Source: Oscillospiraceae bacterium (GTDB lineage Bacteria > Bacillota > Clostridia > Oscillospirales > Oscillospiraceae). From it: DNA of 34,556 nucleotides. Position 1 is the stretch's first letter, and each line of letters begins with the position of its first letter. The DNA is taken from positions 1 to 34,556 of the forward strand of contig JAEDFW010000006.1 in assembly GCA_016297855.1 (NCBI GenBank). Reading direction: 5' to 3'. Positions 6,584 to 15,179 of this stretch are shown here, one piece after another. The notes under the pieces are model-generated. The model saw only the letters and a list, made by a program, of their open reading frames with translations. It did not search any database and was not told the origin of the DNA. The position numbers and the translations under genes are program-made.

Positions 6584-9385
6584 ATGGAATACAAACAGAC
6601 GCTGAACATGGCAAAATCGGGCTTCCCGATGCGTGCGGGCCTGCCTGCGCGTGAGCCGGAGATGCTGCAGCAGTGGTACGATATGGATCTGTATCACGAG
6701 CTGCTCAAAAAGAACGAGGGCGCGCCGCGCTACTCGCTGCACGACGGCCCTCCGTTTTCCAACGGAGATATCCACATGGGCCACGCGCTCAACAAGGCGC
6801 TCAAGGACTTCATCGTCCGCAGCTACGCCATGCGCGGCTACTACACACCTTACATCCCCGGCTGGGACAACCACGGTATGCCGATTGAGTCCGCCATCAT
6901 CAAGAAGAACAAGCTCAACCACAAGGCCATGCCGGTGCCCGAGTTCCGCTCGGCCTGCCACGACTTTGCGCAGGAGTATATCGACCGCCAGATGGTGGGC
7001 TTCAAACGCATGGGCGTCATCGGTGACTGGGAGCATCCGTACAAGACCATGAACAAGGAATTCGAGGCTGAAGAGGTCAAAATCTTCGGCGCGATGTACA
7101 AAAAGGGCTACATCTACAAGGGCCTCAAGCCCGTGTACTGGTGCCCGAAGGACGAGACAGCGCTGGCCGAGGCCGAAATCGAGTATCAGGACGACCCCTG
7201 CACGACCGTATATGTCAAGTTCAAGATGCACGACGATCTGGGTAAGCTGCCGAACGTCGATCACGACAAGCTCTTCTTCGTCATCTGGACAACGACCATC
7301 TGGACGCTGCCCGGCAACCTCGCCATCTGTCTGAACCCCAACGAGCCGTACGTCATCGTCAAGGCGCCCAACGGTGAGCACTATATCATGGCCGAAGCAC
7401 TGACCGAAAAAGTCATGCGTGTGGGCGGCTTTGACAGTTATGAGATCGTCGACCGCCATGAGGGCGCGTTCTTTGAAAACATGCTGGCAGACCATCCGTT
7501 TTTGCCCAAGACGTCCCGTCTGGTGCTGGCCGACTACGTCACGATGGACTCCGGCACGGGCTGCGTGCACACCGCCCCGGGCTTCGGCGCGGACGACTAC
7601 CAGACCTGCCGCCGTTACGGCATGGAGTTAATCGTCCCCGTGGACGACCGTGGCCGCCACACCGACTACGCAGGCAAATACGCCGGGATGAAGACTGAAG
7701 AGTCTAACCCCGTCATTTTGGCGGACATGAAGCAATCCGGTGCGCTGTTCGCCTCTGAGGACATCGTTCACTCGTATCCGCACTGCTGGCGCTGCAAGAA
7801 CCCCATCATCTTCCGGGCGACCCCGCAGTGGTTCTGTTCGGTAGAATCCTTCAAGGACAAGGCCATCGAGGCCTGCGAGAACGTCTCGTGGAACCCCGTC
7901 TGGGGCAAGGAGCGCATGATCGCCATGATCCGCGAGCGCGCCGACTGGTGTATCTCGCGCCAGCGCCGCTGGGGTCTGCCGATTCCTGTGTTTTACTGCA
8001 AGCACTGCGGCAAGCCCGTCTGCACCGATGAGACCATCGAGCGCATCTCGCAGCTCTTCGGCGAGTTTGGCTCGAACATCTGGTTTGAAAAAGACGCGTT
8101 GGAGCTGGTACCCGAGGGCTTTACCTGCCCGCACTGCGGCGGTAAGGAGTTCGAGAAGGAGACCGATACGCTTGACGGCTGGTTTGATTCCGGTTCGACG
8201 CATTTTGCCTCCATGCAGCGCGATCAGGACTTCTGGCCGGCTGATATGTATATCGAAGGCGCAGATCAGTACCGCGGCTGGTTCCAGTCGTCGCTGCTCA
8301 CCGCTGTGGGCGCACTCGACCGTGGCGCGCCGTTCAAAGAGTGCCTGACGCACGGCTGGACCGTCGACGGTGAGGGCAAGGCCATGCACAAGTCGCTCGG
8401 CAACGGCATGGACCCGAACGAGATCATCAAGAAGTACGGCGCGGATCTGCTGCGTCTGTGGGCAGGCTCGGCCGACTATCACGCCGACGTGCGCTGCTCG
8501 GACGAGATCTTCAAGCAGCTCAGCCAGACCTATCTCAAGTTCCGCAATACGGCCAAGTTCATGCTCGACAACCTGACCGACTTTGACCCCGAACAGCTCA
8601 CCGCGCCCGACAAGATGGCTGAGCTTGACCGCTGGGCAGTAACGAAGCTCAACGCGCTCATCGAAAAGTGTGACGCAGCCTACGGCGCATACGAGTTCCA
8701 TGCTGTCTCTCATGCGATCAATGAGTTCTGCGTCGTGACGATGTCGAGCCTGTATCTCGACATCATCAAGGACCGTCTGTACTGCGACGGCAAGGATTCG
8801 AGCGCGCGCCGCAGCGCACAGAGTGCCCTGTACCTGATCCTCGACGCGATGACGCGCGCATTTGCGCCGATTCTGGCGTTCACCTGCAACGAGATCTGGC
8901 TCGCGATGCCGCACAAGTCGACCGATGATGCCCGCAACGTTGTGCTCAACCAGTTTGTAAAGCCGTATACGGCTTACGCGCTGGACGATAGCCGCATGGC
9001 GGCGTGGGAGCTGGCCTTCCGCGTGCGCGGCGACGTGAACGGCGTGCTGGAAAAGGCGAGAAACGACAAGCGCATCGGTAAGTCTCTCGAGGCGCACGTC
9101 GCGCTGCAGGCGCTGGACGCCGACGCAGCCGAGGCGATGAAGGCGATTCAGGATATGAACCTGGCCGAGATCTTCATTGTCTCGAACGCAGCCGTTACGG
9201 AGCAAGCGCCGGATGCGTCCGCTGTGATTGGCAGCGGAACGGCCTTCCCGGGCCTCACCATCGCCGTGACGGAGGCCACAGGCACCAAGTGCCCGCGCTG
9301 CTGGATGCACAGCACGCAGGCCGATGAAAACGGCCTGTGCCCGCGCTGCGCAGCAGTCATGCGCACGCTGGACGTGACGTTCTGA
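6584..9385 (+). CDS. ileS: Isoleucyl-tRNA synthetase
   Basis: 933 residues. The ATG at 6584 is preceded by GGAGG eight bases upstream; a TTG 15 bases earlier overlaps that site and is rejected. Class I signature HMGH is at residues 64-67 in DGPPFSNGDIHMGHALNK. The KMSKS-type loop is present as KAMHKSLGN (residues 599-607), with M-to-H at the second-Ser position, a variant used by other bacterial IleRS. Between them lie the CP1 editing domain (VIWTTTIWTLPGN, about residues 230-245) and the WCISRQRRWGLPIPV motif. The C-terminus carries a zinc ribbon (CPRCW...CPRC). The enzyme charges tRNA-Ile and edits valine. Expression is under the T-box leader immediately upstream. The length matches the typical bacterial ~930-residue form. 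Confidence 0.98.
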   Translation: MEYKQTLNMAKSGFPMRAGLPAREPEMLQQWYDMDLYHELLKKNEGAPRYSLHDGPPFSNGDIHMGHALNKALKDFIVRSYAMRGYYTPYIPGWDNHGMPIESAIIKKNKLNHKAMPVPEFRSACHDFAQEYIDRQMVGFKRMGVIGDWEHPYKTMNKEFEAEEVKIFGAMYKKGYIYKGLKPVYWCPKDETALAEAEIEYQDDPCTTVYVKFKMHDDLGKLPNVDHDKLFFVIWTTTIWTLPGNLAICLNPNEPYVIVKAPNGEHYIMAEALTEKVMRVGGFDSYEIVDRHEGAFFENMLADHPFLPKTSRLVLADYVTMDSGTGCVHTAPGFGADDYQTCRRYGMELIVPVDDRGRHTDYAGKYAGMKTEESNPVILADMKQSGALFASEDIVHSYPHCWRCKNPIIFRATPQWFCSVESFKDKAIEACENVSWNPVWGKERMIAMIRERADWCISRQRRWGLPIPVFYCKHCGKPVCTDETIERISQLFGEFGSNIWFEKDALELVPEGFTCPHCGGKEFEKETDTLDGWFDSGSTHFASMQRDQDFWPADMYIEGADQYRGWFQSSLLTAVGALDRGAPFKECLTHGWTVDGEGKAMHKSLGNGMDPNEIIKKYGADLLRLWAGSADYHADVRCSDEIFKQLSQTYLKFRNTAKFMLDNLTDFDPEQLTAPDKMAELDRWAVTKLNALIEKCDAAYGAYEFHAVSHAINEFCVVTMSSLYLDIIKDRLYCDGKDSSARRSAQSALYLILDAMTRAFAPILAFTCNEIWLAMPHKSTDDARNVVLNQFVKPYTAYALDDSRMAAWELAFRVRGDVNGVLEKARNDKRIGKSLEAHVALQALDADAAEAMKAIQDMNLAEIFIVSNAAVTEQAPDASAVIGSGTAFPGLTIAVTEATGTKCPRCWMHSTQADENGLCPRCAAVMRTLDVTF

Positions 9386-9394
9386 GCAAACTAT

Positions 9395-9434
9395 CAAAAA
9401 AGCGGACTTCACAGGCCTGTGAAGTCCGCTTTTT
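9395..9434. terminator. ileS terminator, fully palindromic
   Basis: AAAAAAGCGGACTTCACAGG (9395-9414) runs straight into its reverse complement, ending in CTTTTT (to 9434). It is symmetric, so it can work on either strand. Confidence 0.9.
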
Positions 9435-9466
9435 GCATCTGCCGGAAAAGCCCCCTTGTTTTTGCA

Positions 9467-9492
9467 GACAGCCTGCGCATGTGCAGGCTGTC
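9467..9492. repeat. Hairpin GACAGCCTGC / GCAGGCTGTC without T-run
   Basis: A 10-bp perfect stem (9467-9476 with 9483-9492) and a six-base loop, with no T-run on either side. Second of three hairpins in the 207-base gap between ileS and the anti-sigma-like gene. Confidence 0.6.
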
Positions 9493-9538
9493 CGCGAGCC
9501 TACGGTCGCAATTCTGCGTGGCTTATCTTGATACGCTG

Positions 9539-9566
9539 AAACGGCTGCACAACCGTGCAGCCGTTT
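9539..9566 (+). terminator. Terminator-like hairpin with T6 on the plus strand
   Basis: ACGGCTGCAC (9541-9550), loop AACC, GTGCAGCCGT (9555-9564), continuing into a T6 run on the plus strand. The neighbouring minus-strand genes are convergent to ileS; on the minus strand only TTT follows the stem. Confidence 0.7.
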
Positions 9567-9592
9567 TTTATGTGCGTGCATGCCGGCTGCGA

Positions 9593-10327
9593 TCACTCCG
9601 GAAAATACTGTCCGAGCAGCGCTTCATACAACGCGTTGGCCTCTGCCGAGCAGTAGTCCTGCGCCGGTTCGCCGGATTGAGATTGTCCTGCTTCTGCCAC
9701 ACGCAGCAGCGGCAGCTCCACAAACGCATAATATACCTCTGTGTCCGCCTCGTACAGATACAGCTGCAACGCCTCTGCGCGCACGTCCGTATCTTCATGC
9801 ACCAACGGCAGCGCGCGCAGCGCCTGCATGATCTCGTCCACCTCAGCTTCTTCCGTCACAGTGACGCTTGCATCGCTGCCGCAGCGCAGCACGATCTTCG
9901 CGCACTCACGCTCTAGCAGCGGCAGTACAGCCGCATCCTCCGCCACACACGGCTGCTCTTCTGTCTTAAGATCGCCCGCAGCCGGTTCATCGGCAGGCGT
10001 TCCCGCCATGGCAGGGCCAATCTGCAGCTCAGGCGCCGGCTCCTCGGCAGGCATTTCTATCTCCGCCGGTTCTTCGCACGCCTCTTCGGTTACGGCGGCC
10101 TTGCTCATTTCGTACTGCGCTGCCGTATCTGCCGCCGATTCCATTTTCGAGCCGAGTCCCATATGCGGCAGCGCTATGGCCGCGATGCCGATCACCAGCG
10201 CGCAGCTCGCAGCAAGCGCGCCCCATCGCAGCCAAGCGGACGAGTGCGGTTTTGCTTCATTTTCCGCGCGCGCGACGAGGTCGTCGCCCACATCTGCAAT
10301 CGCACGAAAGATCCGTTCGGCACTCAT
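9593..10327 (-). CDS. Probable membrane anti-sigma factor partner of the ECF sigma gene
   Basis: 244 residues from the ATG at 10327, which overlaps the sigma factor stop by four bases (ATGA) and has GGAGGGG upstream. The cytoplasmic N-terminus (MSAERIFRAIADVGDDLVARA) is the short form seen in many Clostridia sigma-adjacent proteins and lacks the HxxxCxxC zinc anti-sigma motif. One membrane helix lies at ~33-54. Next comes a low-complexity Glu/Ala/Pro-rich extracytoplasmic linker (~60-135), then a globular domain (~140-244) without a family I recognise. By synteny it should hold the sigma factor at the membrane until an envelope signal acts; that role is inferred from position and topology. 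Confidence 0.75.
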   Translation of the reverse strand: MSAERIFRAIADVGDDLVARAENEAKPHSSAWLRWGALAASCALVIGIAAIALPHMGLGSKMESAADTAAQYEMSKAAVTEEACEEPAEIEMPAEEPAPELQIGPAMAGTPADEPAAGDLKTEEQPCVAEDAAVLPLLERECAKIVLRCGSDASVTVTEEAEVDEIMQALRALPLVHEDTDVRAEALQLYLYEADTEVYYAFVELPLLRVAEAGQSQSGEPAQDYCSAEANALYEALLGQYFPE

Positions 10328-10884
10328 ACGCAGATCCCCTCCTTTTCCAGAAAAACACGCAGCCGCTCGCGCGTGCGGTACAGAACGGATTTGACCGTGT
10401 TTTCCTTCATGTTGTAGCGCGCAGCGATCTCCGTCACGCCGTCGACATACCAGTACCGGCGCAGAAAAATATTGCACTCGCGCGCCGGAAGCGTCCGCAG
10501 GAAGCGGTCGATGGCCGCAGAAAGCTCCTTGTCCTCCACCGCGCGATATGCGTCAGAAGCAGCAGGCACGCACTGCCCGAGTTCATCGAGCGCCAGAGGC
10601 ACGCTGCCGCCGCCGCGCTTTTCCGCGTGCGCGGCCTTGTAGCGGTCGTAGGACAGATTTCGCGTGATCCTGCCGAGAAACGCCGATAAAATGGAAGGTC
10701 TTTGCGGCGGCATGGCGTTCCACGCGTGCAGCCAGGTATCCCAGACGCATTCCTCGGTGTCCTCGGCGCAGTGCAGGATGTTGTTTGCAATGCTGCGGCA
10801 ATAGCCGCCGTATTTGATATCCGTCTGTTTGAGCGCCTGCTCATCGCGCGCCCAGTACAGGTCGATGATTCTGGAGTCCTCCAC
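10324..10884 (-). CDS. ECF-type RNA polymerase sigma factor
   Basis: 186 residues from a GTG at 10884 with AAGGAG eight bases upstream; a TTG further 5' has no ribosome site. Region 2 is visible as ALKQTDIKYGGYCRSIANNI then VWDTWLHAWNAMPP and FLGRITRNLSYDRYKA. Region 4 is LPARECNIFLRRYWYVDG then EIAARYNMKENTVKSVLYRT, the DNA-binding helix-turn-helix for the -35. It directs core polymerase to a small stress-type regulon; the target is unknown. It is co-translated with the membrane protein that follows. A TATACT -10-like element (about 10966-10971, minus) lies upstream. Confidence 0.92.
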   Translation of the reverse strand: MEDSRIIDLYWARDEQALKQTDIKYGGYCRSIANNILHCAEDTEECVWDTWLHAWNAMPPQRPSILSAFLGRITRNLSYDRYKAAHAEKRGGGSVPLALDELGQCVPAASDAYRAVEDKELSAAIDRFLRTLPARECNIFLRRYWYVDGVTEIAARYNMKENTVKSVLYRTRERLRVFLEKEGICV

Positions 10885-11040
10885 GGCGATCACTCCTTCT
10901 GTGTATGATGACGACAAATTTTCCGTCCGGTTGCGCAGAGCGGAATTTTTTTCTTCTTTGCCCAGTATAGCACAATGGCATGGTAAAATGGGAAGGAAAA
11001 TGTTATACTATGTCTATCCTGCTTGCAAGGGGAGATTCTG

Positions 11041-11814
11041 ATGCAGCTTTCCATTCTGGCCGTCGGCGATGTCGTCGGCAATTCTGGCGTGCAGTGCCTG
11101 ACGCACAGCCTGCGCGGCCTGAAGAAACTCTACAATGCCGATTTTTGTGTCGTCAACGGTGAAAACGCCAGCGGCGTAGGGCTGACTCCTGCGCAGGCTG
11201 AGCAGATCTTTGACGCGGGCGCGGACGTCATCACGCTCGGCAACCATACCTGGAACCGGCGCGAGATCTGCCCGTATCTCGATGACTGCGGCTATATCCT
11301 CCGCCCGGCAAACTTCCAGCCGAGCCTGCCCGGGCGCGGCTACGGCGTGTTTGAAACCAGCAAAGGCCCCGTGGGCGTAGTGAACCTCATTGGCCGGTGC
11401 TCGATGGATTTTAATCCGGACAATCCATTCCGCGTGGTGGATAGAATTCTTGCTGAGCTTGGCGATATCCCCATCGTGGTTGATTTTCACGCAGAGGCCA
11501 CGTCTGAAAAGCTGGCGATGGGATACTATCTCGACGGAAAAATCTCCTGCCTGTGGGGCACGCACACGCACGTTCCCACGGCGGATGAGCAGATTTTGCC
11601 CAAGGGCACGGGATATCAGACCGATCTTGGCATGACCGGCCCGATACACTCTGTTATCGGCGTGCGGCCCGAGCAGTCGGTGGCCATGTTCCGGGGTGAG
11701 CTGACTTCTCGCTTTGAAGTTGCACCGGGTAAATGCAGACTCTGCGGCGCGCTGTTTATCATCGATACGGCCACGCGCCGGTGCGTGAATGTAGAAAGGG
11801 TGATGGCGGAATGA
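11041..11814 (+). CDS. ymdB: YmdB-type metallophosphoesterase (TIGR00282 family)
   Basis: 257 residues, the usual length. The start ATG at 11041 follows AGGGGAG. Metal-binding motifs: the N-terminal VGDVVGNSG (Asp), VNGENASG (Asn and Glu), GNHTWNRREI (Asn-His), DFHAEATSEK (His) and GTHTHVPTADEQ (His-x-His) are the full set of the family. In B. subtilis, YmdB is a cyclic-nucleotide phosphodiesterase that affects biofilm versus motility decisions. The stop overlaps the next start (ATGA), so it is translated together with the SbcD-like gene. That pairing suggests the three genes share regulation, though the functional link is unknown. Confidence 0.93.
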   Translation: MQLSILAVGDVVGNSGVQCLTHSLRGLKKLYNADFCVVNGENASGVGLTPAQAEQIFDAGADVITLGNHTWNRREICPYLDDCGYILRPANFQPSLPGRGYGVFETSKGPVGVVNLIGRCSMDFNPDNPFRVVDRILAELGDIPIVVDFHAEATSEKLAMGYYLDGKISCLWGTHTHVPTADEQILPKGTGYQTDLGMTGPIHSVIGVRPEQSVAMFRGELTSRFEVAPGKCRLCGALFIIDTATRRCVNVERVMAE

Positions 11815-12896
11815 TCCGGTTTTTGCACGCGGCGGATCTGCATCTCGATTCGCCATTTGCTTCGCTCACCCCTGCGCAGGCGGCAATCCGGCGGAAAGAG
11901 CAGCTCGAACTACTGCAATCGCTCACCGACGCGGCAAATGCGCACGAATGCGACCTCGTGCTGCTCTCGGGTGATCTGTTCGATGCGGACGACGCGTACC
12001 CTGAGACGGTGCAGGCCCTCTCTCGCGCGTTGGCGGGCATGCGCGCGGAAGTCTTTTTAGCGCCGGGCAACCACGATTATCTTGCCCCGGGCAGCGCGTA
12101 TCTCACGCACGACTGGCCGGAAAACGTACATATTTTTACGGAGCAGTCGGCCGGCTACTGTGAGCTGCCGGAAATAAACTGCCGTGTCTGGGGCGCGGGC
12201 TTCACCTGCGCACACAGCGGGCCGTTGCTGGATGGATTTTCTGCGCCGGAGGACGGCGTGATCGACCTCATGGTGCTGCACGGCGACGCAATGAACGCCG
12301 AGAGTACGTACAATCCAATTACAAAACGGCAGATCGAACACTCAAACCTCAACTATCTGGCGCTGGGTCATATTCATCAGGCCAGCGGCTTGCTTCGCGC
12401 CGGAAAAACAGCCTACGCCTGGCCGGGCTGTGCGATGGGGCGCGGCTTTGATGAGCTGGGCGAAAAGGGCGCGTATTTCGGGCGGCTGGAAGAAAGTGGC
12501 TGCCGGCTTGATTTTCTGCCGCTTTCGAAGCGCAGATATGAGATTTTACGCGTCGCCGCGGGCGACGATGCTCTTGCCGCCGTGATGGCCGCGCTGCCTG
12601 AAGATACGCAGAACGATATCTACCGCATCATTTTCACGGGTGAGTCGGAACCTGTGGATGTGCGCGCGCTGTACACCTCGCTCAGAGCGCGCTTTTTCGG
12701 TCTCACGCTGCGCGATGAGACGACGCCCCGGCGAAATCTCTGGGCGGGCTGCGAGGATGACACGCTGCAAGGTCTGTTTCTGCGCGCGCTCAAATCGCGC
12801 TATGACACGGCGCAGTCGGAGGAGGAGCGGCAGACTGTCGCGCTGGCCGCACGCTACGGCGCGGCCGCGCTGGAAGAAAGGACGGTGGAGCTGTGA
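11811..12896 (+). CDS. DNA repair exonuclease, SbcD/YhaO-like metallophosphoesterase
   Basis: 361 residues. The ATG at 11811 overlaps the ymdB stop. Calcineurin-like phosphoesterase motifs are clear: D9-x-H11 in HAADLHLDSP, LSGDLFDADD, PGNHDYLAPG, VLHGDAMN and LGHIHQASG. The C-terminal ~120 residues match the capping region of YhaO/SbcD proteins. It is expected to be the nuclease subunit of a complex with the SMC-like ATPase encoded next, processing double-strand ends or hairpins. Its stop overlaps the next start (GTGA). Compared with E. coli SbcD, the pairing with a short, membrane-inserted ATPase points to the B. subtilis YhaO/YhaN type rather than true SbcCD. Confidence 0.88.
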   Translation: MIRFLHAADLHLDSPFASLTPAQAAIRRKEQLELLQSLTDAANAHECDLVLLSGDLFDADDAYPETVQALSRALAGMRAEVFLAPGNHDYLAPGSAYLTHDWPENVHIFTEQSAGYCELPEINCRVWGAGFTCAHSGPLLDGFSAPEDGVIDLMVLHGDAMNAESTYNPITKRQIEHSNLNYLALGHIHQASGLLRAGKTAYAWPGCAMGRGFDELGEKGAYFGRLEESGCRLDFLPLSKRRYEILRVAAGDDALAAVMAALPEDTQNDIYRIIFTGESEPVDVRALYTSLRARFFGLTLRDETTPRRNLWAGCEDDTLQGLFLRALKSRYDTAQSEEERQTVALAARYGAAALEERTVEL

Positions 12897-15082
12897 TCAT
12901 CCTGAAAATGACGGCCAGCTTCGGCCGTCTGGAAAACGAGACGCTGGAGTTTTCACCGGGACTGAACGTCCTGTCCCGGCCCAATGAGGCCGGAAAATCC
13001 ACCTGGGCCGCGTTTCTGATTGCCATGCTCTACGGCGTGGATACCACCGAGCGCGCCAGACAGGGTGCGCTGCCGGCAAAGACAAAGTATAAACCGTGGA
13101 GCGGCAAACCCATGCAGGGCATTCTGGAGGTGCAGACGGACGATGGCCGCCGCATCCGCATCGAGCGTTCGTCGCGCGGCCGCACGCCCTTGGGCGAGTT
13201 CGCGGCCTTCGACATGGATACCGGCCTCCCCATGGAATCGCTCACGGCCGAAAACTGCGGTCTTACGCTTCTGGGTATCGAACGCAGCGTTTTTGTACGC
13301 AGCGCGTTCATCCACCAGTCCGGTCTTGCCGTCACGCAGGACGACGCGCTGGAGCGCAGGCTTTCCTCGCTTGTCACGACCGGTGATGAGCGCGCCAGCG
13401 CATCCGTTGCCGCGAAGCTGCTACGCGAGCAGAAAAACAAGATCCAGCACAACAAAACGGGGCTTTTGCCGCAGGCGCTGCGCGAAAAAGAGCAGATCGA
13501 GACAACGCTCGCGCAGATTCATGCGATGCACCGCGAAGATCTTTCGCTTGCCGCGCGACAGGATACACTGACGGCGCGCTTGAAGGAATTGCAGACCGCC
13601 GAACAGGCGCTTTCCGCGCGCGAGCAGGAAAAAAAACGGCAGCAGCTCACGGCTGCACGCGAGCAGGCTGCGCAGGCAGAGCGCGCGTATGTGTCCGCGC
13701 GCGAAAAAACAGTCAAATATCCTGCGCGCGAGCGGCTTTCTTCGCTGCTGCGCAATCTGCAGGCGTTGGCAAATGAAACAGAAACGCCGCTGCGCGGCGA
13801 ACCCCAACCGCCCGTCTGCCCGCCGGTTTTTCAGGGCGTGGCGGCAGACGCGCTTCTTACCAAGGCGCAGCGCGATGGGCGCGAATTTGACAGGCTCACG
13901 GCTGGAAAGCGGCCGAGCCCGATGCCAACAATCGTGCTGCTCATCACGGCCATAATCGCGGCGATTGCATTTGGTATTCGCAGAAATTACATTTTCTGCG
14001 CCGTGGGCGTCTTGGCGGCGTTGGCCGGCGGCGCGTGGGCGCTGCTGATGCGGCGGCGCATCCGGGAATACGAGCAAAACATGGATGCGGCGCAATCGAT
14101 TCTTCTGCAGTATGAGAATCATTCGCGTGACGAGTTTGCTGTTTTTGCCGCGCAGTACCGCGAGCAGCTTCTCATCTACGAGCAGCAAAAGGCCGCTTAC
14201 GACGCGGCACTTTCAGCGCAGCAGGCACATGCACTTGCGCGCGCCGGGCAGCAGGCGGCGATTCTGGGAGCGGTGTCGGTTTTCGCACCGGATGCAAACG
14301 ACGCGCCTTCTGCACTGCGCGCGCTGGAAAGAGCGAAAACAGATTACGATGCGCTTGACCGCGCAGAACAGGCGCTTCGTGTTGCGCAAAGTCGCGCTTC
14401 GGCGCTGGAAAGCGCCTTCGGCGAAATGAACCGTTCGCCCATGCCTCCTGGTAACTGGGATGACCTCGACGCGCAGCAGATTGCGCGCGAAAAGGCGCAG
14501 CTTACGCATGAGCTGCAGTCCGTCCGCTCGCGGCTGGATGAGAGCCGGGGCCGCGTGGCGGCTATGGGTGACGCGGCGGCCATTCGCGCGCGTCTGGAAG
14601 AACTTGAAACGCAGATTGCTACTCTTCAGCAGCGCTATGCGGCCATTGACCTGGCAGAGCAGACGCTCATGGCTGCTGACAGCGAGCTGCAGACGCGCTT
14701 CGCGCCGAGAATCGCGTCACGCGCAGGCGAGTATTTTGCTGCACTGACCGGAAACCGCTATGACCGCGTGCTGCTTGACCGTGAGCTGCGGCTGTCTGCC
14801 GGTCAGACCGGTGAGGCGGGCGTTCATCAGCTGCTCAATCTTAGCAGCGGAACTGCCGATCAGCTGTATCTGGCCGCGCGGCTGGCCATCTGCGATCTGG
14901 TGCTGCCGGCGCATACGCCGCTCATTCTGGATGACGCGCTGTTGAGCTTCGACGATACGCGCCTGCAGGCGGCGCTGGAACTGCTGGCAAGGCAGAGCAA
15001 AACGCGGCAGATCCTGCTGTTTTCGTGCCACAGCCGTGAACAGGTGTGGCTGCGCGATCACACTGGCAGCGAAAGCGGCTGA
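12893..15082 (+). CDS. SMC/SbcC-like ATPase with central membrane hairpin (YhaN-like)
   Basis: 729 residues from a GTG at 12893 (GTGA overlap with the preceding stop; GGTGGAG upstream). The N-terminal ATPase half has a P-loop RPNEAGKSTWAAF (~residues 25-37). Long Ala/Gln/Glu/Arg-rich coiled coils follow (~170-290 and ~400-600). The C-terminal half carries the ABC signature LNLSSGTADQLYL, Walker B LILDDALLSFDD and an H-loop FSCHSREQ. At the tip, where SbcC/Rad50 has a CxxC zinc hook, there are two hydrophobic segments (~345-385, VLLITAIIAAIAFGI and a second) and no CxxC. This topology puts the coiled-coil apex in the membrane. It likely forms a complex with the SbcD-like nuclease. Confidence 0.85.
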   Translation: MIILKMTASFGRLENETLEFSPGLNVLSRPNEAGKSTWAAFLIAMLYGVDTTERARQGALPAKTKYKPWSGKPMQGILEVQTDDGRRIRIERSSRGRTPLGEFAAFDMDTGLPMESLTAENCGLTLLGIERSVFVRSAFIHQSGLAVTQDDALERRLSSLVTTGDERASASVAAKLLREQKNKIQHNKTGLLPQALREKEQIETTLAQIHAMHREDLSLAARQDTLTARLKELQTAEQALSAREQEKKRQQLTAAREQAAQAERAYVSAREKTVKYPARERLSSLLRNLQALANETETPLRGEPQPPVCPPVFQGVAADALLTKAQRDGREFDRLTAGKRPSPMPTIVLLITAIIAAIAFGIRRNYIFCAVGVLAALAGGAWALLMRRRIREYEQNMDAAQSILLQYENHSRDEFAVFAAQYREQLLIYEQQKAAYDAALSAQQAHALARAGQQAAILGAVSVFAPDANDAPSALRALERAKTDYDALDRAEQALRVAQSRASALESAFGEMNRSPMPPGNWDDLDAQQIAREKAQLTHELQSVRSRLDESRGRVAAMGDAAAIRARLEELETQIATLQQRYAAIDLAEQTLMAADSELQTRFAPRIASRAGEYFAALTGNRYDRVLLDRELRLSAGQTGEAGVHQLLNLSSGTADQLYLAARLAICDLVLPAHTPLILDDALLSFDDTRLQAALELLARQSKTRQILLFSCHSREQVWLRDHTGSESG

Positions 15083-15122
15083 ATACGCATATAAAAATGC
15101 ATAGAAAATTCCGTTCTTCCGG

Positions 15123-15152
15123 TTGTCAAGTCCGCACTCTTTATGCTATCAT
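15123..15152 (+). promoter_or_regulatory. Promoter of degV-rsmG
   Basis: -35 TTGTCA (15123-15128), 18-base spacer, -10 TATCAT (15147-15152), 28 bases before the degV ATG. Confidence 0.65.
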
Positions 15153-15179
15153 GATTCCAATAAAAAAGGTGGTGCCAAT

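Noticed and set aside
7628..9412. 594-residue open frame on the minus strand opposite ileS
   Set aside because: It is a mirror of the strong codon bias of ileS in GC-rich DNA; it has no domain, no ribosome site and no conserved motif. The same holds for 6551-7570 minus.
11014..11856. 280-residue open frame opposite ymdB
   Set aside because: Antisense shadow; ymdB shows every family motif.
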